Program-made: the position numbers and the translations under genes
Notes under the pieces: generated by a model
Told to the model about the DNA's origin: nothing
The model's input: only the letters and a program-made list of their open reading frames with translations
Database searches by the model: none
NCBI RefSeq assembly: GCF_000332975.1
Contig: NZ_BANR01000022.1
Location: 39,778-103,777 of the forward strand
Length of the DNA: 64,000 nucleotides
Reading direction: 5' to 3'
Source: Gordonia aichiensis NBRC 108223
GTDB lineage: Bacteria; Actinomycetota; Actinomycetes; Mycobacteriales; Mycobacteriaceae
Shown here: one piece after another, positions 48,190 through 57,807 of the stretch
Layout: each line of letters begins with the position of its first letter
Numbering within the stretch: position 1 is the first letter of the stretch

Positions 48190-49395
48190 TCAGGCCTTGG
48201 GCACGCGGATGATGAGCGCATCGCCCTGGCCACCCGCACCGCAGAGCGCGGCGGCACCCACGCCCCCACCCCGACGCTGCAGTTCCAGCGCGAGATGCAG
48301 TGCGATGCGCGCGCCCGAGGTACCGATCGGGTGACCGATGGCGATGGCGCCACCGTTGACGTTGACGATGTCGGGGTTGATGCCGAGGGCCTTGGTCGAG
48401 GCCAGCCCAACCGCCGCGAACGCCTCGTTGATCTCGACGAGGTCGAGGTCGGTCGGCGCGATTCCGGCACGCGCACAAGCCTTCTCGATGGCGTTGGCCG
48501 GCTGGAGCTGGAGCGAGGAGTCGGGTCCCGCAACCACACCGTGCGGGCCGATCTCGGCGAGCGGGGTCAGGCCGAGTTCTGCAGCCTTCGCCTTGCTCAT
48601 CACGACCACCGCTGCGCCGCCGTCGGAGATCTGCGACGAGTTGCCCGCGGTGATGGTGCCGTCCTTGCGGAACGCCGGGCGCAGCTTGGAGAGCGTCTCG
48701 ACGGTGGTGTCGGCACGAATACCCTCGTCCTCGGAGAACTCGATGGGGTCGCCCTTGCGCTGCGGGATACTCACCGGCACGACCTCGTCGGCGAAGAGGC
48801 CGTTCTTCCATGCCGTCGCTGCGAGCTGATGGCTCCGCGCAGCAAACTCGTCCTGCTTGGCACGGGAGAACCCGTCTTTGTCGTTGCCCTGCTCGGTCAA
48901 CGCGCCCATCGGCTGATCGGTGAACGCGTCGAAGAGTCCGTCGAACGCCGTGTGGTCGACCAGTTCGGTGTTGCCGTACTTGAAGCCGCTGCGGCTGCCC
49001 GGCAGCAGATGCGGAGCCTGGGTCATCGACTCCTGACCGCCCGCGACGACACACTCGAACTCACCCGCGCGGATGAGCTGGTCGGCCAGTGCGATCGAGT
49101 CGATGCCCGACAGGCACATCTTGTTGATCGTCAACGCCGGGACATCCCAGCCGATACCGGCCTTCACCGCGGTCTGGCGGGCAGGCATCTGGCCGGCGCC
49201 CGCGGTCAGCACCTGACCCATGATCACGTAGTCGACGGCCGACGCCGGGACGCCGCCGCGTTCGAGCGCGGCCTTGATGGCGATCGCACCGAGATCGACA
49301 CCGCTGAAATCCTTGAGCGAGCCGAGGAGCCGGCCGAACGGCGTGCGCGCGCCTGCGACAATGACCGACGTCGCCTGATCTGATGCCGGGGACAT
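48190..49395 (-). CDS. fadA4: Acetyl-CoA acetyltransferase (thiolase, FadA4-like)
   Basis: This 401-residue thiolase condenses or cleaves acetoacetyl-CoA. The nucleophile is Cys in [15 protein letters not shown] (near residue 96), [10 protein letters not shown] carries the active-site His and the C-terminal [13 protein letters not shown] the second Cys. GGAGG lies 6 nt before the ATG, a strong site. It is divergent from the methylmalonyl-CoA epimerase gene, as in mycobacteria (Rv1323/Rv1322A). Biosynthetic thiolase is the likeliest role. Confidence 0.94.
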   Translation of the reverse strand: MSPASDQATSVIVAGARTPFGRLLGSLKDFSGVDLGAIAIKAALERGGVPASAVDYVIMGQVLTAGAGQMPARQTAVKAGIGWDVPALTINKMCLSGIDSIALADQLIRAGEFECVVAGGQESMTQAPHLLPGSRSGFKYGNTELVDHTAFDGLFDAFTDQPMGALTEQGNDKDGFSRAKQDEFAARSHQLAATAWKNGLFADEVVPVSIPQRKGDPIEFSEDEGIRADTTVETLSKLRPAFRKDGTITAGNSSQISDGGAAVVVMSKAKAAELGLTPLAEIGPHGVVAGPDSSLQLQPANAIEKACARAGIAPTDLDLVEINEAFAAVGLASTKALGINPDIVNVNGGAIAIGHPIGTSGARIALHLALELQRRGGGVGAAALCGAGGQGDALIIRVPKA

Positions 49396-49418
49396 GGAAG
49401 ACCTCCAAGTACTGGGAC

Positions 49419-49440
49419 AGCGACCAACCGAGCGGTCGCT
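49419..49440. promoter_or_regulatory. Candidate repressor operator between fadA4 and mce
   Basis: AGCGACC and its complement GGTCGCT are separated by 8 nt, with a second imperfect palindrome (GAGCG/CGCTC) nested inside. The size and symmetry suit a TetR-type dimer. It sits 24 nt upstream of the fadA4 start and upstream of the mce -10. Confidence 0.35.
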
Positions 49441-49476
49441 CTGTTCGTATGACCTCTTAAACGTTACCTTTATCCC

Positions 49477-49995
49477 ATGACGACCTCACCATCCGTGCCC
49501 CCCGTCGAATCCGCCGGAACCACCGGACCCCGCGGAGCCACCGCCCTCATCTCCGACCTCGTGGTCGCCATCGACCATGTCGGCATCGCGGTCCCCGACC
49601 TCGACGCTGCGAAGCAGTGGTATGCCGATCACCTGGGATTCGTCACCCTCCATCAAGAACGCAACGACGAGCAGGGAGTCGAGGAGGCCATGGTCGGCCC
49701 TGCTGACGCGGGAACCGGCGCGGTCATACAGCTTCTCGCGCCGGCGTCCGAGTCGTCGACGATTGCCAAGTTCCTCGACCGAAACGGTCCCGGGCTTCAG
49801 CAGCTCGCGGTCAGGGTGACCGATGTCGACGCGGTGACCGAACGCCTCACCAGCGCGGGCGTTCGTGTGCTGTATCCCCAGCCACGACGCGGAACTGCCG
49901 ACTCGCGCATCAACTTCGTCCATCCCAAGGACGCGGGCGGGGTTCTTCTCGAATTGGTCGAACCGGCCGCCGAGCAGAGCTCTACGGCGCACTGA
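49477..49995 (+). CDS. mce: Methylmalonyl-CoA epimerase
   Basis: This 172-residue VOC-fold enzyme interconverts (R)- and (S)-methylmalonyl-CoA in propionyl-CoA metabolism. [33 protein letters not shown] and [16 protein letters not shown] carry the metal-binding His/His/Glu ligands. About 28 variable residues precede the domain. TACCTT (49465-49470) ends 6 nt before the ATG and there is no ribosome binding site, so the mRNA is expected to be leaderless. Confidence 0.93.
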   Translation: MTTSPSVPPVESAGTTGPRGATALISDLVVAIDHVGIAVPDLDAAKQWYADHLGFVTLHQERNDEQGVEEAMVGPADAGTGAVIQLLAPASESSTIAKFLDRNGPGLQQLAVRVTDVDAVTERLTSAGVRVLYPQPRRGTADSRINFVHPKDAGGVLLELVEPAAEQSSTAH

Positions 49996-50074
49996 TCCGC
50001 ACTCCCGCACACCAGGTGTGCGTACCCGGTGTGACACAGCGCCTCCACAGCACGGCCGACTAGACTGTCGAACC

Positions 50075-51115
50075 ATGTCGAGCCAGGCTCCGAGGCAGCA
50101 ACTCCCGTTCGCCGTCGTCATGCGCGGATACGATCGCGAGCAGGTCGCAGAGCGATTCCGACGCATCGACGCCGACATGCGCGTCCTGGCCGCCGACCGC
50201 GACGCCGCGACCGCCAACGCCCAGGAGCTCGCCGCGCATCTACACGAGGCGCGCGCGACGATCGAGGAGCTCCGGCGCGAGGTCGACGCGCTCTCGGTGC
50301 CACCCACGACCGCTCAGGGCATGAGCGAGCGCCTGAGTCGCATGTTGCAACTCGCATCCGACGAGGCGTCGGAGATGCGCGCAGAAGCCAGCGCCGAGGC
50401 CGCGGAGACGGTGTCGGTGGCACGCCAGGAGGCTGCCGATCTCGCACAGACGTCGCGGGCCGATGCCGACCGGATCGTGTCCGAGGCTCAGGCGAAGGCC
50501 GAGTCGATCGTCGCCGACGCGGAGGAGAAGGCAGCGAGCATCGTCGCTGAGGCCGAACGCCACGCCACCGACCTGCGTACCGATGCCGAGGCCATTCACG
50601 CCAAGGCCAAGGCCGATGCCGCCGAATCCGACCGACTGTGCACGGAGCGTGCCGCCGCCATGGAGTCCGAGCACACAGCGACGATGAGTGCCGCCCGTAC
50701 GCAGGCGTCGCAACTGCTCGACAAGGCACACGCAGACGCCGACGAGTTGGCACGACAGAGCAAGCAGGCACGCACCGAGGAACGCCAACGCCACGACCAG
50801 CAACTCGCGGAAGAAAGGCGTCAGGCACTCGCCGAGGCGAAGCAGATCCGCGACACCGCGCGCGACATCGCCGTCGAACGACTCGCGAGTTCGCGCATGC
50901 TGTCGGCGAAGGCCGACGACGCTCGCACCCAGGTACTCGAGGAGTTCGAGGAGATCCGAAAGAAGCTCACCGAGATCCAGAACGAATTCGGGACCTTCCC
51001 GGAGACCCTGCGTCCGGCCGAGGACATCGACTACACCTCGATGTCGGATACCGACGACGCCGAGTTGCTCAATCGGGTGCTGTCCGAGCGCGCCCGCTTC
51101 ACCACCGGCGACTGA
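50075..51115 (+). CDS. DivIVA-like coiled-coil protein
   Basis: This 346-residue protein has a short DivIVA-type N-terminal domain (QLPFAVVMRGYDREQVAERFRRID), then a nearly continuous coiled coil from about 35 to 290 rich in Ala, Glu, Arg and Lys heptads, and an acidic C-terminus. Such proteins mark poles, septa or membrane curvature and scaffold cell-wall synthesis; a role like Wag31 paralogues is inferred. The ATG was chosen at the domain start, 8 nt after TAGACT; the open frame runs 70 codons upstream with no conserved sequence. It is convergent with nucS. Confidence 0.82.
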   Translation: MSSQAPRQQLPFAVVMRGYDREQVAERFRRIDADMRVLAADRDAATANAQELAAHLHEARATIEELRREVDALSVPPTTAQGMSERLSRMLQLASDEASEMRAEASAEAAETVSVARQEAADLAQTSRADADRIVSEAQAKAESIVADAEEKAASIVAEAERHATDLRTDAEAIHAKAKADAAESDRLCTERAAAMESEHTATMSAARTQASQLLDKAHADADELARQSKQARTEERQRHDQQLAEERRQALAEAKQIRDTARDIAVERLASSRMLSAKADDARTQVLEEFEEIRKKLTEIQNEFGTFPETLRPAEDIDYTSMSDTDDAELLNRVLSERARFTTGD

Positions 51116-51132
51116 CTGCGCGCCGACCGCGC

Positions 51133-51831
51133 TCAGAACAATCGGAACTCGGTGCTCTCTGCTCCCCTGAGCGCGTCGTAATCCAGGATGACACAACGGA
51201 TTCCGCGGTCGGTGGCGAGTGTCCGCGCCTGCGGTTTGATCTGCTGGGCCGCGAAAACACCGCTGACCGGCGCAAGCAGCGGGTCACGGTTGAGCAACTC
51301 CAGGTAGCGGGTCAGTTGTTCGACACCGTCGATCTCGCCCCGACGTTTGATCTCGACGGCCACCGTCGCTCCTTCGGCGTCCCTGCACAGGATGTCGACG
51401 GGGCCGATCGCCGTCATGTACTCGCGTCTGATGAGCGTATGTCCCGGTCCGAGAGTCTCGACGTGCTCGGCGAGCAGTTCCTGCAGATGCGCCTCGACGC
51501 CGTCCTTCACCAAGCCGGGATCGACACCGAGCTCGTGCGACGAATCGTGGTCGATCGACGCCAACGTGATGCGCAGCTCCTCGCCTGCCTTGTTGGTCAC
51601 CACCCAGTACGCCTCGACCGAATCGTGTGCTGCGGCGATCTCGTCGGGGACCTCCGCCTCGGTCAACCAGCATGGCGGACTCATCCAATTGAGCGGTTTG
51701 TATGCGCGGTCGTCAGCGTGCACGCTGACCGACCCGTCGGATTTGATCAGCAGCAGCCGCTTGGCCATCGGCAGATGAGCCGTCAGTCGGCCGACGTAGT
51801 CCACTTGGCATTCCGCGATCACCAGACGCAC
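51133..51831 (-). CDS. nucS: Mismatch-specific endonuclease NucS (EndoMS)
   Basis: NucS starts the non-canonical mismatch repair of actinobacteria that lack MutS/MutL by cutting both strands at mismatches. The 232-residue protein has the N-terminal dimer/DNA-binding domain ([26 protein letters not shown]) and the RecB-like nuclease motif [19 protein letters not shown] (Asp-x13-Glu-x-Lys). It ends ESTEFRLF, resembling the clamp-binding tail. TAAGCT ends 7 nt before this GTG, giving a leaderless start and the family length. Confidence 0.95.
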   Translation of the reverse strand: MRLVIAECQVDYVGRLTAHLPMAKRLLLIKSDGSVSVHADDRAYKPLNWMSPPCWLTEAEVPDEIAAAHDSVEAYWVVTNKAGEELRITLASIDHDSSHELGVDPGLVKDGVEAHLQELLAEHVETLGPGHTLIRREYMTAIGPVDILCRDAEGATVAVEIKRRGEIDGVEQLTRYLELLNRDPLLAPVSGVFAAQQIKPQARTLATDRGIRCVILDYDALRGAESTEFRLF

Positions 51832-51915
51832 ACCCGGCAGCTTATCGGTCGCGCGTGACGACCGAGTCGACCCCCGATGCCCGGCGAGCCACACCACTCG
51901 GACCTTCCCGCGCGG

Positions 51916-53352
51916 TCAGGAGTTCCGGTAGAGCTTGAGCAGGAACTGCTCGGCGTCGTCGACGGCATCGGCCATCGACGGGTGTACATGTGGCAGCGCC
52001 GGGTCGAGTCCCTGCAATTGCTCGGGAACAGCGAGGTTGTGAACCACACTGTCGGAGCGATGACGCTCGACGCTCGCACGCACCTCGCCGTCGGGGTCGA
52101 CGAGTACCACGCGCTTGCCGTTGTCGTCAGCCGTACGTTTGACAGCGAGCATCATCGTGCGCGCGACGGGATCGATCACACCGACCCGCGAGATCTCGAT
52201 GATCACGACATCGACGCGCTCGATGTCCTCCTCGACGCGGCGTAACGCGCTCTCCGCGCTCCCGAATGTCAGGTCGCCCTGCAACTCGTACACCCGAACA
52301 CGGTCCCTGCAGGTCCGCAGGAAGCCGCGCTCCTCCTCGGTCCAGTCGTCGCCGACGGGGTAGTCCGCAACGTCGTAGGTCGCTCTGATCGTGACCCTGT
52401 TCTCCCGGGTGACGTTGAACATGTGCAGCCCGAGATCGGTGGACAGGTGCTCGCAGGTGTCGACCCCACGCACGCTGTTGCCGTGCTCGTCGAGCCGCGG
52501 CGAGTAGACACCGATGCCCAACTGCCCGGGCAGCACCGCGAGGATGCCTCCCCCCACACCGCTCTTCGCAGGCATTCCGACCGCGGTCACCCAATCCCCC
52601 GCGGCGTCGTACATGCCGCAGGTGGTCATCACGCTCAACAGCCGCTGTGCGACCTCCTGACTGATCACCCGCCGTCCGGTGCGCGGGTTGGCGCCGCCGC
52701 ACGCGATCGTCGTACCCATCACGGCGAGGTCGTCGGTCGTCACCTCGATGGCGCATTGCCGGAAGTACAGCGCGATCGCGGCATCGGGATGTGTGTCGAG
52801 TGCGCCGAAACTGTCGAGCATGTAGGCGATCGCGCGGTTTCGCGACCCGGTCGCGGCCTCGGATTCGAAGACTTTCTCGTTGAGAGTCAACTGACGTCCG
52901 GCGCACGCGGAGTAAAAGGCGAGGATCTCGTCGAAGGTCTTCTCCACGATCTCGGGACCGACGTCGCGCACTGGTGGCAGAAGCAACGACGACGCGACGA
53001 TCGCCCCCGCGTTGATCATGGGGTTCTTGGGCCGTCTCCTGGAGTCGACGCTGATCTGGTTGAACGCCTCGCCCGATGGTTCGACACCGATCTTCGCGTC
53101 GACCTCTTTCGGCCCGAGTCTGCTCAGCGCCATCGCATACGTCAGTGGCTTGGACACCGACTGGATGGTGAACTCGGTGTCCGCGTCGCCGAGTGAGTAG
53201 AGGTAGCCGTCGTGCATGGCGACCGAGAGTCCGTAGCCCTCGGGATCGACGGCCGCGAGTTCGGGAATGTAGTCGGCCACCTCCCCGGCCCGATCGTCGG
53301 CACAATCGGCCATGATCTTGCTCAGGTAGCCGTCCACATGCGAAATCGTCAC
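51916..53352 (-). CDS. glsA: Glutaminase with C-terminal STAS domain
   Basis: The 478-residue protein converts glutamine to glutamate and ammonia. Residues ~1-310 are a serine-dependent glutaminase: FTIQSVSKPLTYAMAL with the Ser-x-x-Lys pair, NPMINAGAI, ALYFRQCAIEVTTDDLAVMG and MPAKSGVGGGILAVLPG. A STAS domain follows (~355-450, with VDVVIIEISRVGVIDPVA), possibly a nucleotide or protein-binding regulator. TACGGT ends 6 nt before this GTG, so a leaderless start is preferred over the longer open frame. Confidence 0.93.
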   Translation of the reverse strand: MTISHVDGYLSKIMADCADDRAGEVADYIPELAAVDPEGYGLSVAMHDGYLYSLGDADTEFTIQSVSKPLTYAMALSRLGPKEVDAKIGVEPSGEAFNQISVDSRRRPKNPMINAGAIVASSLLLPPVRDVGPEIVEKTFDEILAFYSACAGRQLTLNEKVFESEAATGSRNRAIAYMLDSFGALDTHPDAAIALYFRQCAIEVTTDDLAVMGTTIACGGANPRTGRRVISQEVAQRLLSVMTTCGMYDAAGDWVTAVGMPAKSGVGGGILAVLPGQLGIGVYSPRLDEHGNSVRGVDTCEHLSTDLGLHMFNVTRENRVTIRATYDVADYPVGDDWTEEERGFLRTCRDRVRVYELQGDLTFGSAESALRRVEEDIERVDVVIIEISRVGVIDPVARTMMLAVKRTADDNGKRVVLVDPDGEVRASVERHRSDSVVHNLAVPEQLQGLDPALPHVHPSMADAVDDAEQFLLKLYRNS

Positions 53353-53410
53353 GCACCGACCGTATCCCGCGAAGGGGTGCCGGTCGAGTAACCGCACAAC
53401 GCAGGCGAGG

Positions 53411-54673
53411 TCAGCTACGGCGCTCGACGCCCTCGTCGGTTCGCCCGCGGAGATCCGTGCTGATGTCGACGCCCGCTGCGAACCGATAGGGATTCGCCGA
53501 GAGCACACCGCCGAGACTCTTTCGCAGGCGCGACATCTCGGCACGCACCGTCACCGTGCGGTCGTCGCTGCCGAACAGATGCTCCGACATCGCAGCAGCA
53601 CTCAACCCGTCGGGGTGGGCTGCGAGGAGCGCGAGGATCTCGGCGTGCCGCGGCGACGGGCGATGAGTCCATGAGCCGGTGGCGCCCGAGATCCGCACCG
53701 TCGGCCGGTGGCCCTCTGTGAAGTCGAGCTCGACGAGAGTCGTCCGCGCAGGACTCTGGACGTCGGCGACGCGGACGAGCCATCCACCCGGCAGCGGTTC
53801 GAACTCGCACGCGCCCAGGGAATGCAACCACGCCCGTCCCGGCTCGGGCCGACGCGGTAGGAGCAGCCGCGAACACGGCGCAACCGAGTCGACAGCCGCG
53901 ACCCAGCCGTCGGCATCGACGGCGAGCGCGGGGCCCGACGACCGCGCGAGGATCGGGGCCGCGACCGCCCTCAGCTCGTCGAGGTGACGCCGATGATGTT
54001 CACGCAGTTGCGATTCCGCGAGTTTGGCAACGGCACCCACGAGCGCGAGTGTCGTCGGGTGGATCGTCGCAGCGGGTCCACTGACATCGACGACGCCGAG
54101 CAGTGACCCCGACCGCGGGTCTCGGATGGGAGCCCCCGCGCACGTCCACGTGTGGTGCGTACGGACGAAATGCTCGGCCGAGAAGACCTGCACTGGTCCG
54201 CCCGACATCAACGCGGTTCCGATCGCATTGGTACCTACCGATCGTTCACCCCAATCGGCACCTTCAATGAAACCGAGGCGATCAGCGCGGTGCAGGACAC
54301 GCGTCTGCCCTCCGCGCCACAGGATGCGCCCCGAGGCGTCGGCGATCACGAGGATGTTGTCGCCGTCGGCGATCATCGCGTCAAGACCGCCGGTGAGATC
54401 GTCGAGGACGAGCGCGAGCGGCGTTGCGGCACGACGCGCCTCCAGTTCTGCCGCGTCGATGAGATGGTCGGGCGATCCGTGATCGGGATCGACTCCTGCG
54501 TCGAGAACGCGCCCCCACGACTGGCTGATCACGTCTCGTGGGCGCGCCGGTGGCCGATTACCCGACATCGCGGCGTCGTAGACGGCGGCGAGGACCGCTG
54601 CGTACTGCCGCGGATCGTCGCCCGCGGCGACGGCGGGCTCGCCGGTTCCGGAGGGTGCGGTGGAAGACATCAC
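53411..54673 (-). CDS. GAF-domain transcriptional regulator with C-terminal helix-turn-helix
   Basis: The 420-residue protein begins like the sensor half of AcoR-type activators: a helical segment (ISQSWGRVLDAGVDPDHG) and a GAF domain (~85-210) with LGFIEGADWGERSVGTNAIGTAL, HTWTCAGAPIRDPRSGSLLGVVD. The sigma-54 AAA+ domain found in true AcoR proteins is missing. Instead a winged-helix region near the end (SPRHAEILALLAAHPDGLSAAAMSEHLFG... TVRAEMSRLRKSLGG) should bind DNA. It is divergent from the flavin monooxygenase gene and is probably its regulator, responding to a small aromatic or redox signal. GTG and ATG starts one codon apart are equivalent. Confidence 0.83.
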   Translation of the reverse strand: MMSSTAPSGTGEPAVAAGDDPRQYAAVLAAVYDAAMSGNRPPARPRDVISQSWGRVLDAGVDPDHGSPDHLIDAAELEARRAATPLALVLDDLTGGLDAMIADGDNILVIADASGRILWRGGQTRVLHRADRLGFIEGADWGERSVGTNAIGTALMSGGPVQVFSAEHFVRTHHTWTCAGAPIRDPRSGSLLGVVDVSGPAATIHPTTLALVGAVAKLAESQLREHHRRHLDELRAVAAPILARSSGPALAVDADGWVAAVDSVAPCSRLLLPRRPEPGRAWLHSLGACEFEPLPGGWLVRVADVQSPARTTLVELDFTEGHRPTVRISGATGSWTHRPSPRHAEILALLAAHPDGLSAAAMSEHLFGSDDRTVTVRAEMSRLRKSLGGVLSANPYRFAAGVDISTDLRGRTDEGVERRS

Positions 54674-54834
54674 CAGTGATTGTGCTCTCCATCACACCGT
54701 CGTCGCAAAGAAGTGACACATCGCAACCCACTGCAACCCTTGCACGCCACAGTCTCCGGCGAGTGTGCTGTGGCTCACAGGTCGCGCGGCACCGTCAACC
54801 CGATGCGCGCGCCCGGCCCAGACGTCCTGTCAAC

Positions 54835-54862
54835 GAAACACAGAACACGGAAACACAGAACA
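54835..54862 (+). promoter_or_regulatory. Direct repeats GAAACACAGAACA upstream of the monooxygenase
   Basis: Two identical 13-bp copies start at 54835 and 54850, spaced 15 bp start-to-start, just before the AAGGAG of the monooxygenase gene. Tandem sites may bind the divergent GAF regulator, or may act on the 5' UTR. Confidence 0.4.
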
Positions 54863-54872
54863 AGGAGCAGCG

Positions 54873-56726
54873 ATGACCCAGACTCTCGAGCCGACCACCG
54901 GTCATGACCGATCGAGCCCACGCACCCCGACCGAACGCGTCGACCGATGGTTCGCCGACTTCGAAGCGGCGCTCAAGGCACGCGACATCGCTGCGGTGAC
55001 CGGGATGTTTGCGACTGACTGCTACTGGCGCGACCTCGTGGCGTTCACCTGGAACCTCAAGACCGTCGAGGGACGCGATCAACTTGCCGACATGCTCGCG
55101 GCACGGCTCGAGGACACCGATCCCGGTTCTTTCGAGGCGACGGAAACCCCGACCGAGGACGACGGTGTCGTGACCGCCTTTCTGTCCTTCGACACATCCA
55201 CCGGACGCGGTGAGGGCATTCTGCGATTGCGAGAGGCGGCCGACGGCAGCGACCGTGACGAGGCATGGACCCTGCTGACCACGCTGCAGGAGCTCAAGGG
55301 GCACGAGGAGCCGCGAGGCACCGGCAGAGTGCTGGGCGCGGTGCATGGTTCGGACCCGGACACGCGGTCGTGGGCCGAGCGTCGCGAGGCGGAGGAAGCA
55401 GAACTCGGCCGAACACGTCAGCCGTACGTCCTCGTCGTCGGTGGTGGCCAGGGCGGCATCGCGCTCGGCGCACGACTGCGGCAACTCGGCGTGCCGTCGA
55501 TCGTCGTCGATAGCCATGACCGGCCGGGCGACCAGTGGCGCGGCCGGTACAAGACGCTGTGCCTGCACGACCCGGTCTGGTACGACCACCTCCCCTACCT
55601 GCCATTTCCCGACAACTGGCCGGTGTTCGCCCCCAAGGACAAGATCGGCGACTGGCTCGAGTTCTACACGCGCGTCATGGAGGTGCCCTACTGGTCCAAG
55701 ACGACCTGCACCTCGGCCACCTACGACGAGCAGGCAGGCCGGTGGACCGTCGAGGTGATCCGCGACGGCGAACCCCTGACCCTCACCCCCACCCAACTGG
55801 TTCTCGCGACCGGGATGTCCGGCAAGCCCAACGTGCCCGCTTTCCCCGGTCAGGACGTGTTCACAGGCGAGCAGCACCACTCGAGCCAGCACCCGGGCCC
55901 CGACGGGTTCGCCGGAAAACGGGTCGTGGTGGTCGGCGCGAACAACTCGGCGCACGACATTTGTAAAGCACTGGTGGAGAACGGAATCGACACCACCATG
56001 ATTCAACGATCGTCGACCCACATCGTGCGCTCGCAATCGCTCATGGAGATCGGTCTCGGTGCGCTCTACAGTGAGCAAGCCGTCGCGTCGGGGATGACCA
56101 CCAAAAAGGCCGACCTCACGTTCGCGTCGCTGCCCTACCGGATCATGCATGAATTCCAGATTCCGCTCTACGACCAGATCCGTGAGCGCGACAAGGACTT
56201 CTACGCCCGACTGGAGGCCGCTGGATTCGATCTCGACTTCGGCGACGACGACTCCGGCCTGTTCATGAAGTACCTGCGACGCGGCTCGGGCTACTACATC
56301 GATGTCGGCGCATGCGATCTCGTCGCCGACGGCAGCATCAGACTCGCACACGGCCAGGTCGATCACCTCACCGAGAACTCCGTGGTACTTGCCGACGGCA
56401 CTGAACTGCCGGCCGACGTCGTGGTGTATGCGACCGGATACGGCTCGATGAACGGCTGGGCCGCCGATCTGATCGGGCAGGATGTCGCCGACCGCGTGGG
56501 CAAGGTGTGGGGGCTCGGTTCCGACACCACCAAGGACCCCGGACCGTGGGAGGGCGAGCAGCGCAACATGTGGAAGCCGACCCAGCAGCCCGGACTGTGG
56601 TTCCACGGCGGCAATCTGCACCAATCCCGCCACTACTCGCTGTATCTCGCACTGCAGCTCAAGGCGCGATTCGAGAACATGGACACCCCGGTCTACGGCC
56701 TGCAGGAGGTGCACCACCTCAGCTGA
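54873..56726 (+). CDS. FAD/NADP-dependent flavin monooxygenase with N-terminal SnoaL-like domain
   Basis: The 617-residue protein has an NTF2/SnoaL-like domain (~20-143) ahead of a class B flavin monooxygenase: FAD loop LVVGGGQGGIALGARL near 180, DRPGDQWRGRY, the linker FPGQDVFTGEQHHSSQH (a variant of the FxGxxxHxxxY fingerprint), the NADPH loop VVVVGANNSAHDICKAL and VVVYATGYGSMNG. Such enzymes oxygenate carbonyl, sulfur, nitrogen or indolic substrates (the YUCCA-like group). AAGGAGC lies 6 nt before the ATG; the open frame starts 36 codons earlier. A regulator gene lies divergent and a stress-protein/permease pair downstream. Confidence 0.85.
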   Translation: MTQTLEPTTGHDRSSPRTPTERVDRWFADFEAALKARDIAAVTGMFATDCYWRDLVAFTWNLKTVEGRDQLADMLAARLEDTDPGSFEATETPTEDDGVVTAFLSFDTSTGRGEGILRLREAADGSDRDEAWTLLTTLQELKGHEEPRGTGRVLGAVHGSDPDTRSWAERREAEEAELGRTRQPYVLVVGGGQGGIALGARLRQLGVPSIVVDSHDRPGDQWRGRYKTLCLHDPVWYDHLPYLPFPDNWPVFAPKDKIGDWLEFYTRVMEVPYWSKTTCTSATYDEQAGRWTVEVIRDGEPLTLTPTQLVLATGMSGKPNVPAFPGQDVFTGEQHHSSQHPGPDGFAGKRVVVVGANNSAHDICKALVENGIDTTMIQRSSTHIVRSQSLMEIGLGALYSEQAVASGMTTKKADLTFASLPYRIMHEFQIPLYDQIRERDKDFYARLEAAGFDLDFGDDDSGLFMKYLRRGSGYYIDVGACDLVADGSIRLAHGQVDHLTENSVVLADGTELPADVVVYATGYGSMNGWAADLIGQDVADRVGKVWGLGSDTTKDPGPWEGEQRNMWKPTQQPGLWFHGGNLHQSRHYSLYLALQLKARFENMDTPVYGLQEVHHLS

Positions 56727-56754
56727 CCGGGCACAGAAGTCCGCCCCCTCCGTT

Positions 56755-56807
56755 CACTGGCCAGAATGTCCTGCGCATCACCCCGACGCAGGACATTCTG
56801 GCCAGTG
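56755..56807. terminator. Perfect 21-bp stem-loop downstream of the monooxygenase gene
   Basis: The arms at 56755-56775 and 56787-56807 are exact complements around an 11-nt loop. They lie 28 nt after the monooxygenase stop and 106 nt before the stress-protein start. There is no T-run, so this may be a terminator, an mRNA-stabilising 3' structure or a dimeric protein site. Confidence 0.6.
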
Positions 56808-56912
56808 CGTCCAGGAGTGGCCCAGCGCACAGTGAATCCACTGCCGTGAACATCGAACCCACGAACGCTGCCTGGCCCTTCCTCCCGTGTCGACCGATCG
56901 GAGCGCACCACG

Positions 56913-57791
56913 ATGACCACCTCTCGGCCCAATCTTCTGGTCGCCTATCTCGCGACCCCCGGCGGCGAGGACGCGCTCGCGCTCGGCGCACAGCTGGCCC
57001 TCTCGTTGCACACCGAGTTGAAGGTCTGCCTCGTCGTCCCACCGTCGACAGCCGCCGAGAAGGCCGCGGCGCCGGGCGATTTCCAGGAGATCCTGGACAG
57101 GCAGGCCACCACCTGGCTCGACGACGCGCTGAGCTCGCTACCTGACGGGGTCGACGCCGAGGGGTACGTCGCGGAGTACGAGAACACCGCCGAAGGCCTG
57201 TCGATCGAGGCGCGGCGGCTGAACTCGTCGATGATCGTCGTCGGCGGCTCCGGCGGCGGCATCCTCGGTCGGCATTCGCTCGGGTCGATCGTCACCAACC
57301 TGGTCCACACGTCGACAACCCCGGTCGCGGTCACGCCGCGCGGAATCCGCGAGGTGGTCTCGCCGGTCACACGGATCACATGCGCCGTGGGCAGGAGACC
57401 GGGAGTCGACGCACTGTTGCAGGCCGCAACCGAGGCGTGTGCACGGGCCGATGTCCCGCTCCGATTGCTGTCACTGCTACCGGTCGACGACGGCCTCTCG
57501 AGCGATTCCAGCCAGGATTCCGATGCACGCAGGGCGGTCAACGACCACCTCGAGCGCACCGTTGCCGCCGTGCGCGCCGACCTGCCGGCAGGTCATCCGG
57601 TGAGCACGGCCATCGCGACCGGTAAGACCGTCGAGGACGCCGCGGCGTCGTTGGAGTGGGAGCCTGGCGATCTCATCTACGTCGGTTCGAGCCGACTGGC
57701 ACAGCCGTTCCATCTGTTCCTCGGTTCGACTGCGGCAAAGATGCTGCGGGTACTCGCCGTTCCCATGATCGTCGTTCCCCGCGGCGCCTGA
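56913..57791 (+). CDS. Tandem universal stress protein
   Basis: The 292-residue protein has two UspA domains (~5-145 and ~150-290). The first carries IVVGGSGGGILGRHSLGSIVTNLVHTSTTPVAV, the ATP-binding G-x2-G-x9-G-S/T pattern; the second has YVGSSRLAQPFHLFLGSTAAKML, in which the glycines are partly replaced, so ATP binding there is less sure. It lies 16 nt before the permease gene and is probably its operon partner. Confidence 0.88.
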   Translation: MTTSRPNLLVAYLATPGGEDALALGAQLALSLHTELKVCLVVPPSTAAEKAAAPGDFQEILDRQATTWLDDALSSLPDGVDAEGYVAEYENTAEGLSIEARRLNSSMIVVGGSGGGILGRHSLGSIVTNLVHTSTTPVAVTPRGIREVVSPVTRITCAVGRRPGVDALLQAATEACARADVPLRLLSLLPVDDGLSSDSSQDSDARRAVNDHLERTVAAVRADLPAGHPVSTAIATGKTVEDAAASLEWEPGDLIYVGSSRLAQPFHLFLGSTAAKMLRVLAVPMIVVPRGA

Positions 57792-57807
57792 CACCGGAGA
57801 TGCAGAG

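Noticed and set aside
53411..54673. Sigma-54-dependent enhancer-binding protein
   Set aside because: The N-terminus looks like AcoR, but there is no AAA+ domain (no GESGTGK or GAFTGA motif), and actinobacteria of this group lack sigma-54.
54795..56717. Open frame of 640 codons on the minus strand opposite the flavin monooxygenase
   Set aside because: The plus-strand frame has complete flavoprotein motifs. The antisense translation has no motif, and high G+C creates long shadow frames.
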